A stretch of 64,000 bases of DNA from Alteromonas sp. KUL49 (GTDB lineage: Bacteria; Pseudomonadota; Gammaproteobacteria; Enterobacterales; Alteromonadaceae). Below the pieces are notes generated by a model, which saw nothing but the letters and a program-made list of their open reading frames with translations, searched no databases and was not told the DNA's origin. Location: the NCBI RefSeq assembly GCF_006538345.1, contig NZ_BJKL01000004.1:357344-421343 (forward strand), given 5' to 3'. Within the stretch, counting starts at the first letter, position 1; each line of letters opens with the position of its first letter. The position numbers and the translations under genes were made by a program. Shown piece by piece: positions 41,626-51,652 of the stretch.

Positions 41626-43015
41626 TGTGCTTGAAAAAATCGTTGCCGACAAACGATTGGAAGTTGAGCAACGAAAAACAGCATTCCCATTAGAGAGTTT
41701 TAAGGCCAATTTAACAGCGTCGAGCAAAAGTCTGTTCGACGCGCTAAACGGTCCTAATGCGGGCTTTATTTTTGAATGTAAAAAAGCATCGCCGTCAAAA
41801 GGCCTTATTCGCCCTGAGTTCAACCTCGATGAAATTCTAGCGGCCTACACTCCCCATGCTGCGGGTATTTCAGTACTTACCGATGAAAAGTACTTTCAAG
41901 GCTCTTATGAGTACTTGAGCTATGTAACCTCTCGCGTTAAGCAGCCTGTGCTCAACAAAGACTTTTTTGTCGACGAATATCAGGTGTACCTTGCTCGTCA
42001 CTACAATGCTGACGCCGTTTTGCTGATGTTGAGCGTACTCAATGACGAGGAATATTCTCAACTCGCCACACTCGCAGACAGTTTATCGCTCGATATTCTC
42101 ACTGAAGTCAGTAACGAAGAAGAGATGCAGCGTGCTATCGCGCTTCAAGCGAAAATTATAGGAATCAATAATCGCAACTTGCGCGATCTCTCTACCGACT
42201 TGGCAACCACTGAACGACTTGTACCCATGTTAGCCAAAGCTTCACACGACTTTGTTGTGATTTCAGAGTCTGGTATCTACACCCACGAGGATGTGTTACG
42301 CCTGTCGCCCGTTAGCGACGGGTTTTTAGTAGGTAGTGCGCTGATGGCGGAAAATGACTTAGTACGCGCGGTGAAAACACTAGTATTTGGTGCGATCAAA
42401 GTATGTGGATTAACTTCGGCGGAGCAGGCTCAGGTAGCCTTTAATCAAGGAGCATCGTACGGCGGTCTTATTTTTGCAGAAAAATCGCCTCGCTATGTGA
42501 CGCCAAATGCTGCAAAAATTATCACGGATAGTCTAGAAGGCAGTTTTGTCGGCGTTTTTGTCAATCATGATGTAGATGAACTCGTTTCTATTGCCCATGA
42601 TTTAAATCTTGCAGCTGTGCAGCTTCATGGTAGCGAAGATAGCAAGTACCGACAAAGCCTGCGAGATGCGCTCAACCAAGATATCGAAATTTGGCAAGCC
42701 GTGGGGGTAAAGGATACGTTGCCCAGTGGCCTTGAAGATTTGCTTGCTGAGCAAAACCTTGATCGCGTTTTACTCGATTGCCAAGTGGGTGATGCCAAGG
42801 GAGGCACAGGCCAGAAATTTGATTGGTCTCTTGTCAAAGACATATCAACACCCAGTAAGTTAGTCATTGCCGGCGGAATTTCGACAACATCGGTAAATAA
42901 AGCCCTTGCGCTAAATTGCGGCATTGTAGATGTAAATTCAGGCGTAGAAGACGCTCCAGGACAGAAGTCTTCTGAAAAGCTCGCAGCATTATTCGCTGCT
43001 TGTCGACGCTATTAG
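41618..43015 (+). CDS. trpC: Bifunctional indole-3-glycerol-phosphate synthase / phosphoribosylanthranilate isomerase
   Basis: This is the fused TrpC-TrpF typical of gammaproteobacteria. Residues 1-255 are IGPS ([58 protein letters not shown]). About 256-465 are PRAI ([58 protein letters not shown]). It catalyses two successive steps of tryptophan synthesis. The gene overlaps trpD by 8 bases. Confidence 0.96.
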   Translation: MPNVLEKIVADKRLEVEQRKTAFPLESFKANLTASSKSLFDALNGPNAGFIFECKKASPSKGLIRPEFNLDEILAAYTPHAAGISVLTDEKYFQGSYEYLSYVTSRVKQPVLNKDFFVDEYQVYLARHYNADAVLLMLSVLNDEEYSQLATLADSLSLDILTEVSNEEEMQRAIALQAKIIGINNRNLRDLSTDLATTERLVPMLAKASHDFVVISESGIYTHEDVLRLSPVSDGFLVGSALMAENDLVRAVKTLVFGAIKVCGLTSAEQAQVAFNQGASYGGLIFAEKSPRYVTPNAAKIITDSLEGSFVGVFVNHDVDELVSIAHDLNLAAVQLHGSEDSKYRQSLRDALNQDIEIWQAVGVKDTLPSGLEDLLAEQNLDRVLLDCQVGDAKGGTGQKFDWSLVKDISTPSKLVIAGGISTTSVNKALALNCGIVDVNSGVEDAPGQKSSEKLAALFAACRRY

Positions 43016-43037
43016 ATTGAGAAATGTAGGAAAACAA

Positions 43038-44219
43038 ATGAATCAACTAGAGACTAAGTTTGGTGATTTCGGTGGTATGTACGTACCCGAACTCCTTATA
43101 CCCGCGTTAGACCAGCTAGAGAAAGCGTTCTTAGACGCCAAGGACGATCCGTCATTTAACGAAGAGTTTTTATCACTGTTGAAAGACTATGCGGGACGCC
43201 CAACGTCACTAACACTTACGCGTAATTTAGTGAGCAACCCCAAAGTAAAGCTATACCTAAAGCGAGAAGACCTTCTTCATGGCGGTGCTCATAAAACAAA
43301 CCAAGTTTTGGGTCAGGCACTACTGACTAAGCGCATGGGTAAAACTGAAGTTATCGCGGAAACTGGCGCGGGACAGCACGGGGTAGCAACTGCGTTAGCA
43401 TGTGCCTTACTTGGACTTAAAGCAAGAATATACATGGGTGCAAAAGACGTAGAGCGTCAAGCGCCAAACGTGTTCAGAATGAAACTCATGGGTGCTGAAG
43501 TTATCCCAGTAAATGCAGGTTCTGGTACTCTTAAAGACGCCGTAAATGAAGCCATGCGCGATTGGTCTGCCAACTACGACAAAGCGCACTACTTGCTGGG
43601 TACTGCGGCAGGTCCTCACCCTTTCCCAACCATTGTACGTGAATATCACCGAATGATTGGTGAAGAAACCAAAGCACAAATTCTTGAAAAAGAAGGCCGT
43701 TTGCCCGATGCGGTGGTTGCCTGTGTAGGCGGCGGTTCAAATGCTATTGGTATGTTTGCCGATTTCATCGACGCTCCATCAGTCAAGCTTGTGGGTGTAG
43801 AACCTGCGGGTAAAGGTGTGCACACTAGTGAACACGGTGCCACCATAGTCACTGGTACCAAAGGGATCCTTCACGGTGCATATACCTACATAATGCAAAA
43901 CCACGAAGGGCAAATTGAAGAGAGTTATTCTGTTTCTGCCGGTCTCGACTACCCTGCAGTAGGGCCTCAGCACGCCTATCTTGCTGACATCGGACGCGCG
44001 GAATATGTCGCCGCTACCGACGAAGAAGCGCTTAACGCCTTCCAACTACTCGCAAGAAAAGAAGGAATCATCCCGGCCCTTGAATCATCCCACGCACTTG
44101 CTCACGCATTGAATATGGCTGACGAGGCTGAAGACGAAACTATTATCGTCGTTAACCTATCTGGTCGCGGGGACAAAGACTTAGCGCACGTTATCAATAT
44201 TTTAGGAGACCAACTCTAA
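43038..44219 (+). CDS. trpB: Tryptophan synthase beta chain
   Basis: This 393-residue PLP enzyme condenses indole with serine. [16 protein letters not shown], the PLP-lysine loop [28 protein letters not shown], the phosphate loop [14 protein letters not shown] and the end [13 protein letters not shown] are all standard. ATG at 43038, with AGGA upstream, is chosen over a TTG seven codons earlier. The stop codon overlaps the trpA start by one base (TAATG), which couples the two subunits. Confidence 0.97.
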   Translation: MNQLETKFGDFGGMYVPELLIPALDQLEKAFLDAKDDPSFNEEFLSLLKDYAGRPTSLTLTRNLVSNPKVKLYLKREDLLHGGAHKTNQVLGQALLTKRMGKTEVIAETGAGQHGVATALACALLGLKARIYMGAKDVERQAPNVFRMKLMGAEVIPVNAGSGTLKDAVNEAMRDWSANYDKAHYLLGTAAGPHPFPTIVREYHRMIGEETKAQILEKEGRLPDAVVACVGGGSNAIGMFADFIDAPSVKLVGVEPAGKGVHTSEHGATIVTGTKGILHGAYTYIMQNHEGQIEESYSVSAGLDYPAVGPQHAYLADIGRAEYVAATDEEALNAFQLLARKEGIIPALESSHALAHALNMADEAEDETIIVVNLSGRGDKDLAHVINILGDQL

Positions 44220-45028
44220 TGGACAGATATGCAACTATGTTCGAGGGCTTGAACGAAAAGAATCAAGGTGCCTTTGTTCCGTTCGTAATGATTGGCGATC
44301 CGGATATTGATCAGTCTGAAGCCATTATTCGTCAGTTAATCGAGAGTGGTGCAGATGCGCTGGAACTTGGAATACCCTACTCTGACCCCATTGCTGATGG
44401 CCCAACGATCCAAGCGGCGAGTATTCGCGCATTGGACAACAAGGTCACTGTTGATGAATGCTTCGCGTTACTAAAGCGCGTTCGCAATGACTTTCCCGAG
44501 GTTCCGGTTGGGCTATTGCTATACAGCAACTTGGTGATGGCAAAAGGTATTTCCGGTTTTTACGAGAAAGCTGCAGATGCCGGTGTTGATTCAATTTTGA
44601 TTGCAGACGTTCCTATCCGAGAAGCAGGTCCATTCAATGCGGCTGCCGAAGAGTACGGGATAGCACAGATACTCATTGCTCCGCCTAATGCGACGGAAGA
44701 AACCATGGAACAAATCGGTGAACACTCAAAAGGTTACACCTACCTACTTGGCCGCGCGGGTGTAACAGGTGCGGAAACTGCCGCTAACATTCCAGCATCA
44801 GAGCTTATAGAGCGATTAAACGCACATCGCTGTGCACCGCCACTTCTAGGCTTTGGTATATCAACACCAGCTCAGGTCAAAGACGCCATTACTGCAGGTG
44901 CAGCAGGTGCGATCTCAGGCTCAGCTACCGTTAATATTATCGCAGATAACTTAGATAAGCCGGCTTCTATGCTCGCTGCACTGGGTGAATTTGTCGGTTC
45001 AATGAAAGCAGCCACGCAAAAGGACTAA
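44219..45028 (+). CDS. trpA: Tryptophan synthase alpha chain
   Basis: This 269-residue TIM barrel cleaves indole-3-glycerol phosphate and channels indole to Trp[39 protein letters not shown] (catalytic Glu and Asp), [27 protein letters not shown] and [13 protein letters not shown] are present. It is the last biosynthetic gene of the operon; yciI follows after two bases. Confidence 0.97.
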   Translation: MDRYATMFEGLNEKNQGAFVPFVMIGDPDIDQSEAIIRQLIESGADALELGIPYSDPIADGPTIQAASIRALDNKVTVDECFALLKRVRNDFPEVPVGLLLYSNLVMAKGISGFYEKAADAGVDSILIADVPIREAGPFNAAAEEYGIAQILIAPPNATEETMEQIGEHSKGYTYLLGRAGVTGAETAANIPASELIERLNAHRCAPPLLGFGISTPAQVKDAITAGAAGAISGSATVNIIADNLDKPASMLAALGEFVGSMKAATQKD

Positions 45029-45030
45029 CA

Positions 45031-45330
45031 ATGTTGTATATGATTTGCGCGACAGATGTGGAAAACAGCTTAGAAAAACGCCTTGCAGCGCGACCTGCGC
45101 ACCTTGAGCGACTTAACGCCCTTAAAAGTGAAGGCAGATTAACGATGGCAGGCCCACTTCCTGCCATTGATAGCCCAGACCCTGGCCCTGCCGGTTTTAC
45201 CGGTTCGCTAGTTGTTGCTGAGTTCGATTCGCTGGAAGACGCGAAGGCATGGGCTGATAGCGACCCATACATCGAAGCTGGCGTTTATGAAAGCGTGATT
45301 GTTAAGCCGTACAAAAAAGTGCTGCCTTAG
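45031..45330 (+). CDS. yciI: YciI-like protein
   Basis: This 99-residue dimeric alpha-beta protein of the YciI family has [20 protein letters not shown] with the conserved His (PAHLERL), AGPLPAIDS and [13 protein letters not shown]. The His-Asp arrangement suggests an enzymatic pocket but the reaction is unknown. It lies 2 bases after trpA and is probably part of the same transcript; yciI is also near the trp operon in E. coli. Confidence 0.88.
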   Translation: MLYMICATDVENSLEKRLAARPAHLERLNALKSEGRLTMAGPLPAIDSPDPGPAGFTGSLVVAEFDSLEDAKAWADSDPYIEAGVYESVIVKPYKKVLP

Positions 45331-45339
45331 GCGCAGCAC
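45313..45339 (-). terminator. Terminator-like hairpin at the 3' end of yciI, oriented to the minus strand
   Basis: GTGCTGC (45319-45325) pairs with GCAGCAC (45333-45339). The T-run that would make it an intrinsic terminator lies on the minus strand (A6 at 45313-45318 on plus). It could stop antisense transcripts entering the trp operon; on the plus strand it is only a stem without a U-tail. Confidence 0.45.
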
Positions 45340-45380
45340 AAAAGCCTCACTAGGCGATTAGGTTTGTGGGGATGCTGTGA

Positions 45381-45458
45381 ACTTTTTACTGCACGCCGTA
45401 AACCCAATCCCTGGGGGTTCGGCCTCGGCATCCCTGCCTCGGACGACTAAAAAAAAGT
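45381..45458. repeat. Tandem-hairpin intergenic element (copy 2)
   Basis: The core 45394-45445 starts CGCCGTAAA like the element at 1009-1059 and again shows two successive small hairpins: AACCC/GGGTT with loop containing TCCCTG, and GGCA/TGCC with loop TCCC. The stem bases differ from copy 1 by paired changes (GGCA/TGCC versus GACA/TGTC), while the TCCxTG motif is kept. ACTTTTT (45381-45387) and AAAAAGT (45452-45458) form outer arms. It occupies the 299-base gap after yciI; the rest of the gap must hold the promoter of the PepSY gene. Confidence 0.6.
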
Positions 45459-45629
45459 GCATAGCGTCCTCAGTCCACAATCAATTCTATTCCCTACCTG
45501 TACCCATCGTAATTAATTCATGTACACTATTGTGCGATGTGTACATACGAAGTTCAGCATTGATTCAGCTCGTATCGGTATACTGAAACGGTAATGTCAT
45601 CCCATTCACACTGAACGCCAAGAGGTAAT

Positions 45630-45887
45630 ATGGTCAGAATACTTAGTGCCCTGCTTATCATGCTTTTCATGGCACTCAGTCCTATTTCCAGTGCTTACGC
45701 TCAGCAAATTGCGAGTAAAGCAGAAGCTGCCGATGTTGCTCGTAAAGTGGCGAACGGTAGAGTGCTGCGGGTTGACAAAGTGGGTCAGTTTTATCGAGTA
45801 AAAGTACTCAAAAAATCAGGACGGGTAGTGTCTGTAGATATTGATATTCAATCAGGCCAAGTGATACCGCGAGACAAAGGAAATTAG
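45630..45887 (+). CDS. Small secreted PepSY-domain protein
   Basis: This 85-residue protein has a signal peptide (cleavage about SSAYAQ, residue 25) followed by a single PepSY-like domain (SKAEAADVARKVANGRVLRV to VVSVDIDIQSGQV). Such proteins often sit beside PhoP/PhoQ-type pairs and are thought to tune the sensor in the periplasm. It is 7 bases upstream of the response regulator gene, so the three genes form an operon. AAGAGG precedes the start. Confidence 0.82.
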   Translation: MVRILSALLIMLFMALSPISSAYAQQIASKAEAADVARKVANGRVLRVDKVGQFYRVKVLKKSGRVVSVDIDIQSGQVIPRDKGN

Positions 45888-45894
45888 TGTACCT

Positions 45895-46569
45895 ATGCGC
45901 ATACTTATAGCTGAAGACGATAGTCGCTTATTAACTCAACTAGACGCTTTACTTCAACAGCACGGTTATAGTGTAGACCTTGCCGATAACGGTGAACACG
46001 CGCTGTTCCTCATTCAAGAGTACACTTATGATCTCGCCATTATTGATATTGGTTTACCTAAATTAGACGGCTTCGATGTTATTCGCAAAGCCCGAAAAGC
46101 CGACATTAAGAGCCCTATTCTGATATTAACCGCTAGAGATCGTTGGCAGGAAAAGGTAGAAGGGCTAGACGCTGGTGCTGATGACTACCTTACCAAACCC
46201 TTTCATAATGAAGAGTTACTTGCTCGCGTAAAAGCGCTTATTCGTAGAGCGTCTGGTCAAGCCAACCCTACCGTTGAATTTGGCCCCATTACCTTAGATA
46301 CGGTCGCTGAAGAAATCACCGTAAATGGAACGCCTTTAGTACTTACCGCCTACGAATATAAGGTAATGGAGTACTTAATGTTGAACCCTCAAAAAGTGAT
46401 TTCTAAAACCGAACTCACTGAGCATATCTACGACCAGGACTTTGACTTAGACAGCAATGTAATTGAAGTTTTTGTGGGTCGTTTACGCAAGAAACTTGAC
46501 CCCAAAGGTTCGTTAAAACCCATAGAAACACTTCGCGGTAGGGGTTATCGAATCAACAGGCATTTATGA
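45895..46569 (+). CDS. OmpR/PhoB-family response regulator (PhoP/QseB-like)
   Basis: This 224-residue regulator has a receiver domain (1-120) with acidic pocket EDD (8-10), acceptor Asp51 (LAIIDIGLPKLDG) and Lys in DDYLTKPFHNEELL. The winged-helix DNA-binding domain (about 128-222) has LTAYEYKVMEYLM and NVIEVFVGRLRKKLD. The stop codon overlaps the start of the cognate sensor kinase by 4 bases. Confidence 0.92.
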   Translation: MRILIAEDDSRLLTQLDALLQQHGYSVDLADNGEHALFLIQEYTYDLAIIDIGLPKLDGFDVIRKARKADIKSPILILTARDRWQEKVEGLDAGADDYLTKPFHNEELLARVKALIRRASGQANPTVEFGPITLDTVAEEITVNGTPLVLTAYEYKVMEYLMLNPQKVISKTELTEHIYDQDFDLDSNVIEVFVGRLRKKLDPKGSLKPIETLRGRGYRINRHL

Positions 46570-47909
46570 AGCAATTATCGCTTCGTACCCGCAGTGTGTT
46601 GTTCGCTATCGCAACGCTAGCGATATTTACACCTGCCACAGTGTTTACACTAGAGAGCGCTTATACAACCAGTCTTACTCAAGCCAAAATGGGTGAACTC
46701 AGACTCATGAATTTGGGCCTGTTAACGGCCTTTGAACTTGATGGGGATATGCCTTACATCCCAGAGATTTTGTATGAAGAGCAGCTCAATCTGCCCGACT
46801 CTGGCTATCTGGGGTTAATTGTTTTTCGTGACACAGTAGTATGGCAGTCAGCGTCTGCTCTCAACTTTAATCTTCCCCTACCTGATATTAAGCCGGGAGT
46901 AGGAAACGAAATATTTTTAGAATCCCTCAGTGTGCCATTCGATACAGACAACGAATATTTTGCTTATGCCTTTACCGCTGAGTTTGCATCAAGCTCTGAT
47001 TTCGAGCCTGTGCAATTTTATATCTATAACAACAAGCAAGTGTTTAACGAAGAGCGTCGTATCTTTCTAAACACCACGTGGCAGTGGCTAATAATGCTGT
47101 CTACCGCGTTAGTGGTATTGCTTATCTTTGGTGTAAGTTTGGTTTTATCTCCTGTGCGTAATCTAATAGCAGAAATAAGCCAGACGGCACGGGGAGAACA
47201 AAAAGAGGTCGAATCAGCCTACCCTAAAGAATTTGACCATTTAAAATCGTCTATTAATTTACTTATCCATACAGAAGCCCAGCAACGAAGCCGCTACAAA
47301 AATAGCTTAGGCGACCTTGCCCACAGTCTGAAAACGCCCTTAGCTGTAGCTTTTGGTAGCAAAGGACTTCCGGAACAAACCACTGAAGCGCTCACGCAAA
47401 TCGACAAAATTATACAGCGACAACTCAAGCGCGCCTCTGCGGGCCAAGCAGGTTGGCAAAAACCAATTGCTGTATTCCCACTCATTACCCGTGTGATAGA
47501 CGCCATGGACAAGGTTTATCAGCACAAACAACTCGTGCTCGGTATTGATGGCGATTCGGATGCACAGTTTAAAGGTGATGAAACAGACCTTATGGAACTG
47601 ATGGGTAATTTGCTAGACAACGCGTGCAAAGCGTCCAAACTCAATGTTTTGGTCACAGTAAAGCAACAGAATAACTGGTTAGAAATCTATGTCGATGATG
47701 ACGGTCCGGGAATACCTGAAAACAAAAAACGTACGCTGTTGAAGCGTGGTGAGCGCTTAGATACCTACGAAGAAGGGCAAGGTATAGGTATGGCAGTAGT
47801 GAGTGACTTAGTGGCGATTTACGGCGGCCAACTGCACATTGACCAAGCACCAGACCAAGAAGATATTCCTCTTGGTGGCGCTAGAATAGTCGTGAGATTT
47901 CCGATTTAG
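46566..47909 (+). CDS. Sensor histidine kinase (PhoQ-like)
   Basis: This 447-residue inner-membrane kinase has TM1 (about 10-30), a periplasmic sensor of about 140 residues, TM2 (about 175-197), a HAMP-like linker, HisKA with phospho-acceptor His in LGDLAHSLKTPLAV, and the HATPase domain (NLLDNACKAS, DDDGPGIP, GQGIGMAVVSD). It overlaps the regulator gene by 4 bases. It also overlaps the convergent AI-2E transporter gene by 4 bases at the stop codons. The acidic sensor resembles PhoQ, but the signal is not known. Confidence 0.9.
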   Translation: MKQLSLRTRSVLFAIATLAIFTPATVFTLESAYTTSLTQAKMGELRLMNLGLLTAFELDGDMPYIPEILYEEQLNLPDSGYLGLIVFRDTVVWQSASALNFNLPLPDIKPGVGNEIFLESLSVPFDTDNEYFAYAFTAEFASSSDFEPVQFYIYNNKQVFNEERRIFLNTTWQWLIMLSTALVVLLIFGVSLVLSPVRNLIAEISQTARGEQKEVESAYPKEFDHLKSSINLLIHTEAQQRSRYKNSLGDLAHSLKTPLAVAFGSKGLPEQTTEALTQIDKIIQRQLKRASAGQAGWQKPIAVFPLITRVIDAMDKVYQHKQLVLGIDGDSDAQFKGDETDLMELMGNLLDNACKASKLNVLVTVKQQNNWLEIYVDDDGPGIPENKKRTLLKRGERLDTYEEGQGIGMAVVSDLVAIYGGQLHIDQAPDQEDIPLGGARIVVRFPI

Positions 47910-48940
47910 CTCGTTGTCTTTCCGTCGCTCGACAGCAAAACGGCTAGCCACTTGCTCTCTTCTCGAGATTCTAAAGCAATCTTAACTACCATGGTCAGAG
48001 GTACAGAAAGTAACATCCCAACGGTGCCCAATAACCATCCCCAGAAGATCAACGACAAAAACACAACTAGCGTCGAAAGCCCCATTCCACGTCCCATCAA
48101 TCGTGGTTCAACGATATTGCCCATAACGGTATTGACGAGCAAAAAGCCCAATGCAGCCATACCAGCAGAGGCTACACCGTATTGAACAAATGCAATCATA
48201 ACGGCAGGAACCGCTGCAATGATAGAACCGATATTGGGAATATAGTTGAGCATAAACGCAAGCACGGCCCACAACATAAAGTGGTCAACCCCCATGACGT
48301 AAAGCCATATGCCGATGATGGTGCCAGTCCCCAAGCTCACTACGGTTTTAATCGCAAGGTAACTATTTACTGAGCGAATAAAGCGATCAATATGCTTCAT
48401 TTTCATATCAGGATCGGCAAGGGCGATATGTAGTCGATGAGGCATACTGTTGGCTTCGAACAACATAAAAATAACCGTAAGCAAAATAAGAAATAGGTTA
48501 GATAACACACCGCCCATACCGCTTATAAAGTTAGTTGCCACCGACATTGCTGTTGCTGGGTCTAGGTGTGCAGCGATTAAATCACCGTTGATATTAATGT
48601 TGTACTCGCTAAGCTTGCCTACAATCCACGCAAACTCTTTGTCTAGTTGAGTGCGGTACGTAGGCAAGTTCTCGCGAAACTCTGTCATTGATTGACCAAC
48701 TAACCCCGCCAAAAGAAAACCAAATACCACAATAATCAGTATTACAAAGGTAATAGATAACCAACGCGGTACCCCGAACTTAGAGGTGTAGTTAATAATC
48801 GGGCTGCACGCAATTGCGATAAATATCGACAAGAAAAAAGGTACCATTATTGTGCTGGCTGCTTTTATGCCAGCCAGTACAACGACTAGACATGCCAATA
48901 CAATCATGACTTTAGCGGTGGGGGATCGGAGTTCCATCAT
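47906..48940 (-). CDS. AI-2E family (PerM-like) transporter
   Basis: This 344-residue inner-membrane protein has about 8 hydrophobic segments. AI-2E/PerM family traits are VPFFLSIFIAIACSPII, the amphipathic central region (TEFRENLPTYRTQLDKEF) and the C-terminal GNIVEPRLMGRGMGLSTLVVFLSLIFWGWLLG segment (quoted in parts: GNIVEPRLMGRG, GLSTLVVFLS, FWGWLLGTVG). Members export diverse solutes or Na+/H+; the substrate here is unknown. Confidence 0.88.
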   Translation of the reverse strand: MMELRSPTAKVMIVLACLVVVLAGIKAASTIMVPFFLSIFIAIACSPIINYTSKFGVPRWLSITFVILIIVVFGFLLAGLVGQSMTEFRENLPTYRTQLDKEFAWIVGKLSEYNININGDLIAAHLDPATAMSVATNFISGMGGVLSNLFLILLTVIFMLFEANSMPHRLHIALADPDMKMKHIDRFIRSVNSYLAIKTVVSLGTGTIIGIWLYVMGVDHFMLWAVLAFMLNYIPNIGSIIAAVPAVMIAFVQYGVASAGMAALGFLLVNTVMGNIVEPRLMGRGMGLSTLVVFLSLIFWGWLLGTVGMLLSVPLTMVVKIALESREESKWLAVLLSSDGKTTS

Positions 48941-49015
48941 CTATTTGTGCTACATTCCTAAACAATGGACAACACTCTACCTTGAGTTTTATACAACTAC
49001 AAACACGAGAATTAC

Positions 49016-49384
49016 ATGACATTTAATTTAGCCACCATCAGAATTAAAAATCTGCGCCTAAGAACCTACATTGGTATCAATGAAGATGAAGTACTGAACA
49101 AACAAGACGTTGTGGTTAACGTTAAAATTGATTATGACGCAGAAAAGGCGACTAGTTCAGACGACATGAACGACGCGTTAAACTATAAGACTATTACGAA
49201 AGCAATCATTCGCTTAGTGGAAGATAATCGTTTTTCGCTGTTGGAAAAGCTCACCGCTGATATTCTTGCTATTGCCGCTGACCACTCTAGTGTTCGCTAT
49301 GCTGAAGTCGAAGTCGACAAACCACATGCACTGCGTTTTTCAGATTCTGTGTCACTCATGCTGTCATGTAACAAACCAGGATAA
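49016..49384 (+). CDS. folX: Dihydroneopterin triphosphate 2'-epimerase
   Basis: This 122-residue T-fold enzyme is closer to E. coli FolX than Fol[48 protein letters not shown] and [16 protein letters not shown]. FolX epimerises dihydroneopterin triphosphate to the monapterin form. It is followed by yfcH after 14 bases, the same order as in E. coli. Confidence 0.93.
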   Translation: MTFNLATIRIKNLRLRTYIGINEDEVLNKQDVVVNVKIDYDAEKATSSDDMNDALNYKTITKAIIRLVEDNRFSLLEKLTADILAIAADHSSVRYAEVEVDKPHALRFSDSVSLMLSCNKPG

Positions 49385-49398
49385 AAACAGGGACATAG

Positions 49399-50295
49399 AT
49401 GAAAATATTTCTTACTGGTGGCACCGGCCTAATTGGGAAGCACTTTATCGATACTTATCACAGTGAACATCACTTCACCGTACTGAGCCGCTCTCCTGAA
49501 ATCGCGAAAAAACAACTGTCGTCATCAGTAAGCATTGTCAATCAGCTTAATGACATCGATGACATTGGCGAATTTGATGCGGTAATCAATCTTGCTGGTG
49601 AACCCATTGCAGATAAACGATGGACGAAAAAACAAAAGCGTACTATCTGCGAAAGTCGCTGGGACACAACCTCTGCCCTAGTCGACAAGATTAACCAGTC
49701 GGCTAACCCGCCATCCGTTTTTTTGTCAGGCTCTGCCATTGGCTACTACGGCCGTCAAGGGGACGCGGAAGTCGTCGAGACGACCACTCCCCACAAAGAA
49801 TTTACTCATGACGTATGTGTGAAATGGGAAGCGATAGCTAATACCATTGATTCATCTAAAACCCGTTTATGCATACTTCGTACGGGCGTAGTGTTAGCCT
49901 CAGAAGGTGGGGCGCTTGATAAAATGGCACTCCCCTTCAAACTTGGCTTGGGTGGCAAAATTGGTTCGGGTAAACAATACCTTTCGTGGATCCATATCGA
50001 CGATATGGTGCAAGCGATGATGCACCTACTGACTCATAACGATACCCAAGGGAACTTTAATTTCACGGCACCACATCCTGTGACAAATAGTGAATTTTCG
50101 TCGACGTTAGCCAGAGCGTTAAAACGTCCGTGTTTATTTACCGTACCCCGTATTACGATGAAGTTAGCCATGGGGGAATCTGCAGATATGATACTTGAAG
50201 GGCAAAAAGTCGTCCCCCAACGGCTCTTAGCATCGGGTTATCAATTTAGCTACCCCAACCTTGATGGTGCACTCGGCGCAATTTACAGCCAATAA
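49399..50295 (+). CDS. yfcH: TIGR01777/YfcH-family NAD(P)-binding epimerase-like protein
   Basis: This 298-residue SDR-extended protein has the nucleotide-binding GGTGLIGKHFIDTY, DAVINLAGEPIADKRWT, FLSGSAIGYYG, LRTGVVLASEGGALDKM and YLSWIHIDDMVQAM, all typical of YfcH. A C-terminal DUF1731 segment (VPQRLLASGYQFSYPNLDGAL) completes it. The reaction is unknown. It is co-transcribed with folX. Confidence 0.93.
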   Translation: MKIFLTGGTGLIGKHFIDTYHSEHHFTVLSRSPEIAKKQLSSSVSIVNQLNDIDDIGEFDAVINLAGEPIADKRWTKKQKRTICESRWDTTSALVDKINQSANPPSVFLSGSAIGYYGRQGDAEVVETTTPHKEFTHDVCVKWEAIANTIDSSKTRLCILRTGVVLASEGGALDKMALPFKLGLGGKIGSGKQYLSWIHIDDMVQAMMHLLTHNDTQGNFNFTAPHPVTNSEFSSTLARALKRPCLFTVPRITMKLAMGESADMILEGQKVVPQRLLASGYQFSYPNLDGALGAIYSQ

Positions 50296-50343
50296 TTACA
50301 CGGATAGTTAAGGGTTGTGATTCTGTGCTGTAAGGATAACAAT

Positions 50344-50362
50344 AGTGTGACATTATCACACT
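50344..50362. promoter_or_regulatory. Perfect inverted repeat upstream of the EEP lipoprotein gene
   Basis: AGTGTGA-CATTA-TCACACT is an exact 7-bp inverted repeat with a 5-base centre, ending 14 bases before the start codon. It resembles a CRP half-site pair (TGTGA/TCACA), but the spacing is 5 rather than 6, so an operator for another regulator or an mRNA hairpin is equally possible. Confidence 0.4.
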
Positions 50363-50376
50363 GAAACCTTGTTCTT

Positions 50377-51585
50377 ATGCGACACATACTTTTTGCATTG
50401 CTGGGTGCAGGCGTGCTCTCGCTCAGCGCCTGCGGCTCTTCGGAAACCACTTCCCCTATGAACCTAGAATCTCAAGAACCATATGAGCTCAGAATAGCCA
50501 CCTTCAACGTCAGTATGGAGGCCGACAACTACGCTAGCGAAGGGGCTAGTGAGGTCTCTTCAGATGCACTAACGGTAGCGTTAGCAAACGGCGAGCATTC
50601 ACAAATCCAAAACATCGCGGAAATAATTCAACGCACTCGCCCACAGATCATATTGCTCAATGAGTTTGACTACATTGCAGACTCGTCAAAGGGCATCGAC
50701 CTCTTTAGGACGAACTATCTCAACCAGCCACAAAACGGTTTGTCGCCCATCGACTATCCCTATGTGTATTTAGCGCCAGTCAATACTGGAGTAAAAACCC
50801 AGCTCACTGATAGTAATCTGAGCATGTTCGGTTTTGGCAAATATCCCGGGCAATACGCCATGGTATTACTTTCTCAATACCCTATTAATACCGACCAAGT
50901 AAGAACGTTTCAAAAGTTTCTTTGGAAAGATATGCCCAGCCATATCATGCCTTCCAATGAGCAAGGAGAAAGTTGGTATGATGAAGATGCAGTCAGCATC
51001 ATGCGACTATCTTCTAAATCTCATTGGGACGTACCTATCAATGTGTGTGGAGAAACTATTCATGTACTCGCGAGCCACCCAACGCCACCTGTATTTGATG
51101 GAGCAGAGGACAGAAATGGGCGTAGGAACTTTGATGAAATACGCTTTTGGGCTGACTACATTACGCCTCAAACAGCAACCTATCACTATGATGATCTTGG
51201 CAACACAGGAGGCCTAGCTGCCGACAGTCACTTTGTGATTTTGGGGGATTTGAATGCCAGTTCCGTCGAGGGTGATGCCTATCCTGGCGCGATGGATCAA
51301 CTACTCAAACACCCAAGAGTTGCCAACTACCCAGCCCCTACCAGTGAAGGTGGAAAGGAAAACCGCCCAGACAATAGCTATGCTGCAAACCATACCGCAT
51401 ACTGGGGCATGCGTGCGGATTACGTGTTACCGTCGTCTACTCTCAATGTGGTCACAAGCGGCGTATATTGGCCTACATCTACAGAAGATGAATATCGACT
51501 CGTGGAAAGCAGACAAGCATCGTCTGACCACAGAATGGTTTGGGTGGATGTCAAGCTTAGCAAAGATAGTTGTGCCTCTGATTAG
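50377..51585 (+). CDS. Endonuclease/exonuclease/phosphatase (EEP)-family lipoprotein
   Basis: This 402-residue lipoprotein has lipobox LSAC (Cys19, LGAGVLSLSACGSS) and an EEP fold: LRIATFNVSMEADN (metal Asn), IILLNEFDYI (Glu), VLASHPTPP, the catalytic FVILGDLNASS and the C-terminal SSDHRMVWVD. The catalytic Asp/Asn/His set appears complete, so it is likely a metal-dependent phosphodiesterase or phosphatase anchored in the outer membrane. The substrate is unknown; related marine proteins are induced under phosphate limitation. Confidence 0.88.
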   Translation: MRHILFALLGAGVLSLSACGSSETTSPMNLESQEPYELRIATFNVSMEADNYASEGASEVSSDALTVALANGEHSQIQNIAEIIQRTRPQIILLNEFDYIADSSKGIDLFRTNYLNQPQNGLSPIDYPYVYLAPVNTGVKTQLTDSNLSMFGFGKYPGQYAMVLLSQYPINTDQVRTFQKFLWKDMPSHIMPSNEQGESWYDEDAVSIMRLSSKSHWDVPINVCGETIHVLASHPTPPVFDGAEDRNGRRNFDEIRFWADYITPQTATYHYDDLGNTGGLAADSHFVILGDLNASSVEGDAYPGAMDQLLKHPRVANYPAPTSEGGKENRPDNSYAANHTAYWGMRADYVLPSSTLNVVTSGVYWPTSTEDEYRLVESRQASSDHRMVWVDVKLSKDSCASD

Positions 51586-51652
51586 CGCCATCGAGTGAAT
51601 GTCTCAAACTTTTTGGAATTAGTTTAGTTTTTCGCTATAAATGATGTAAGCC

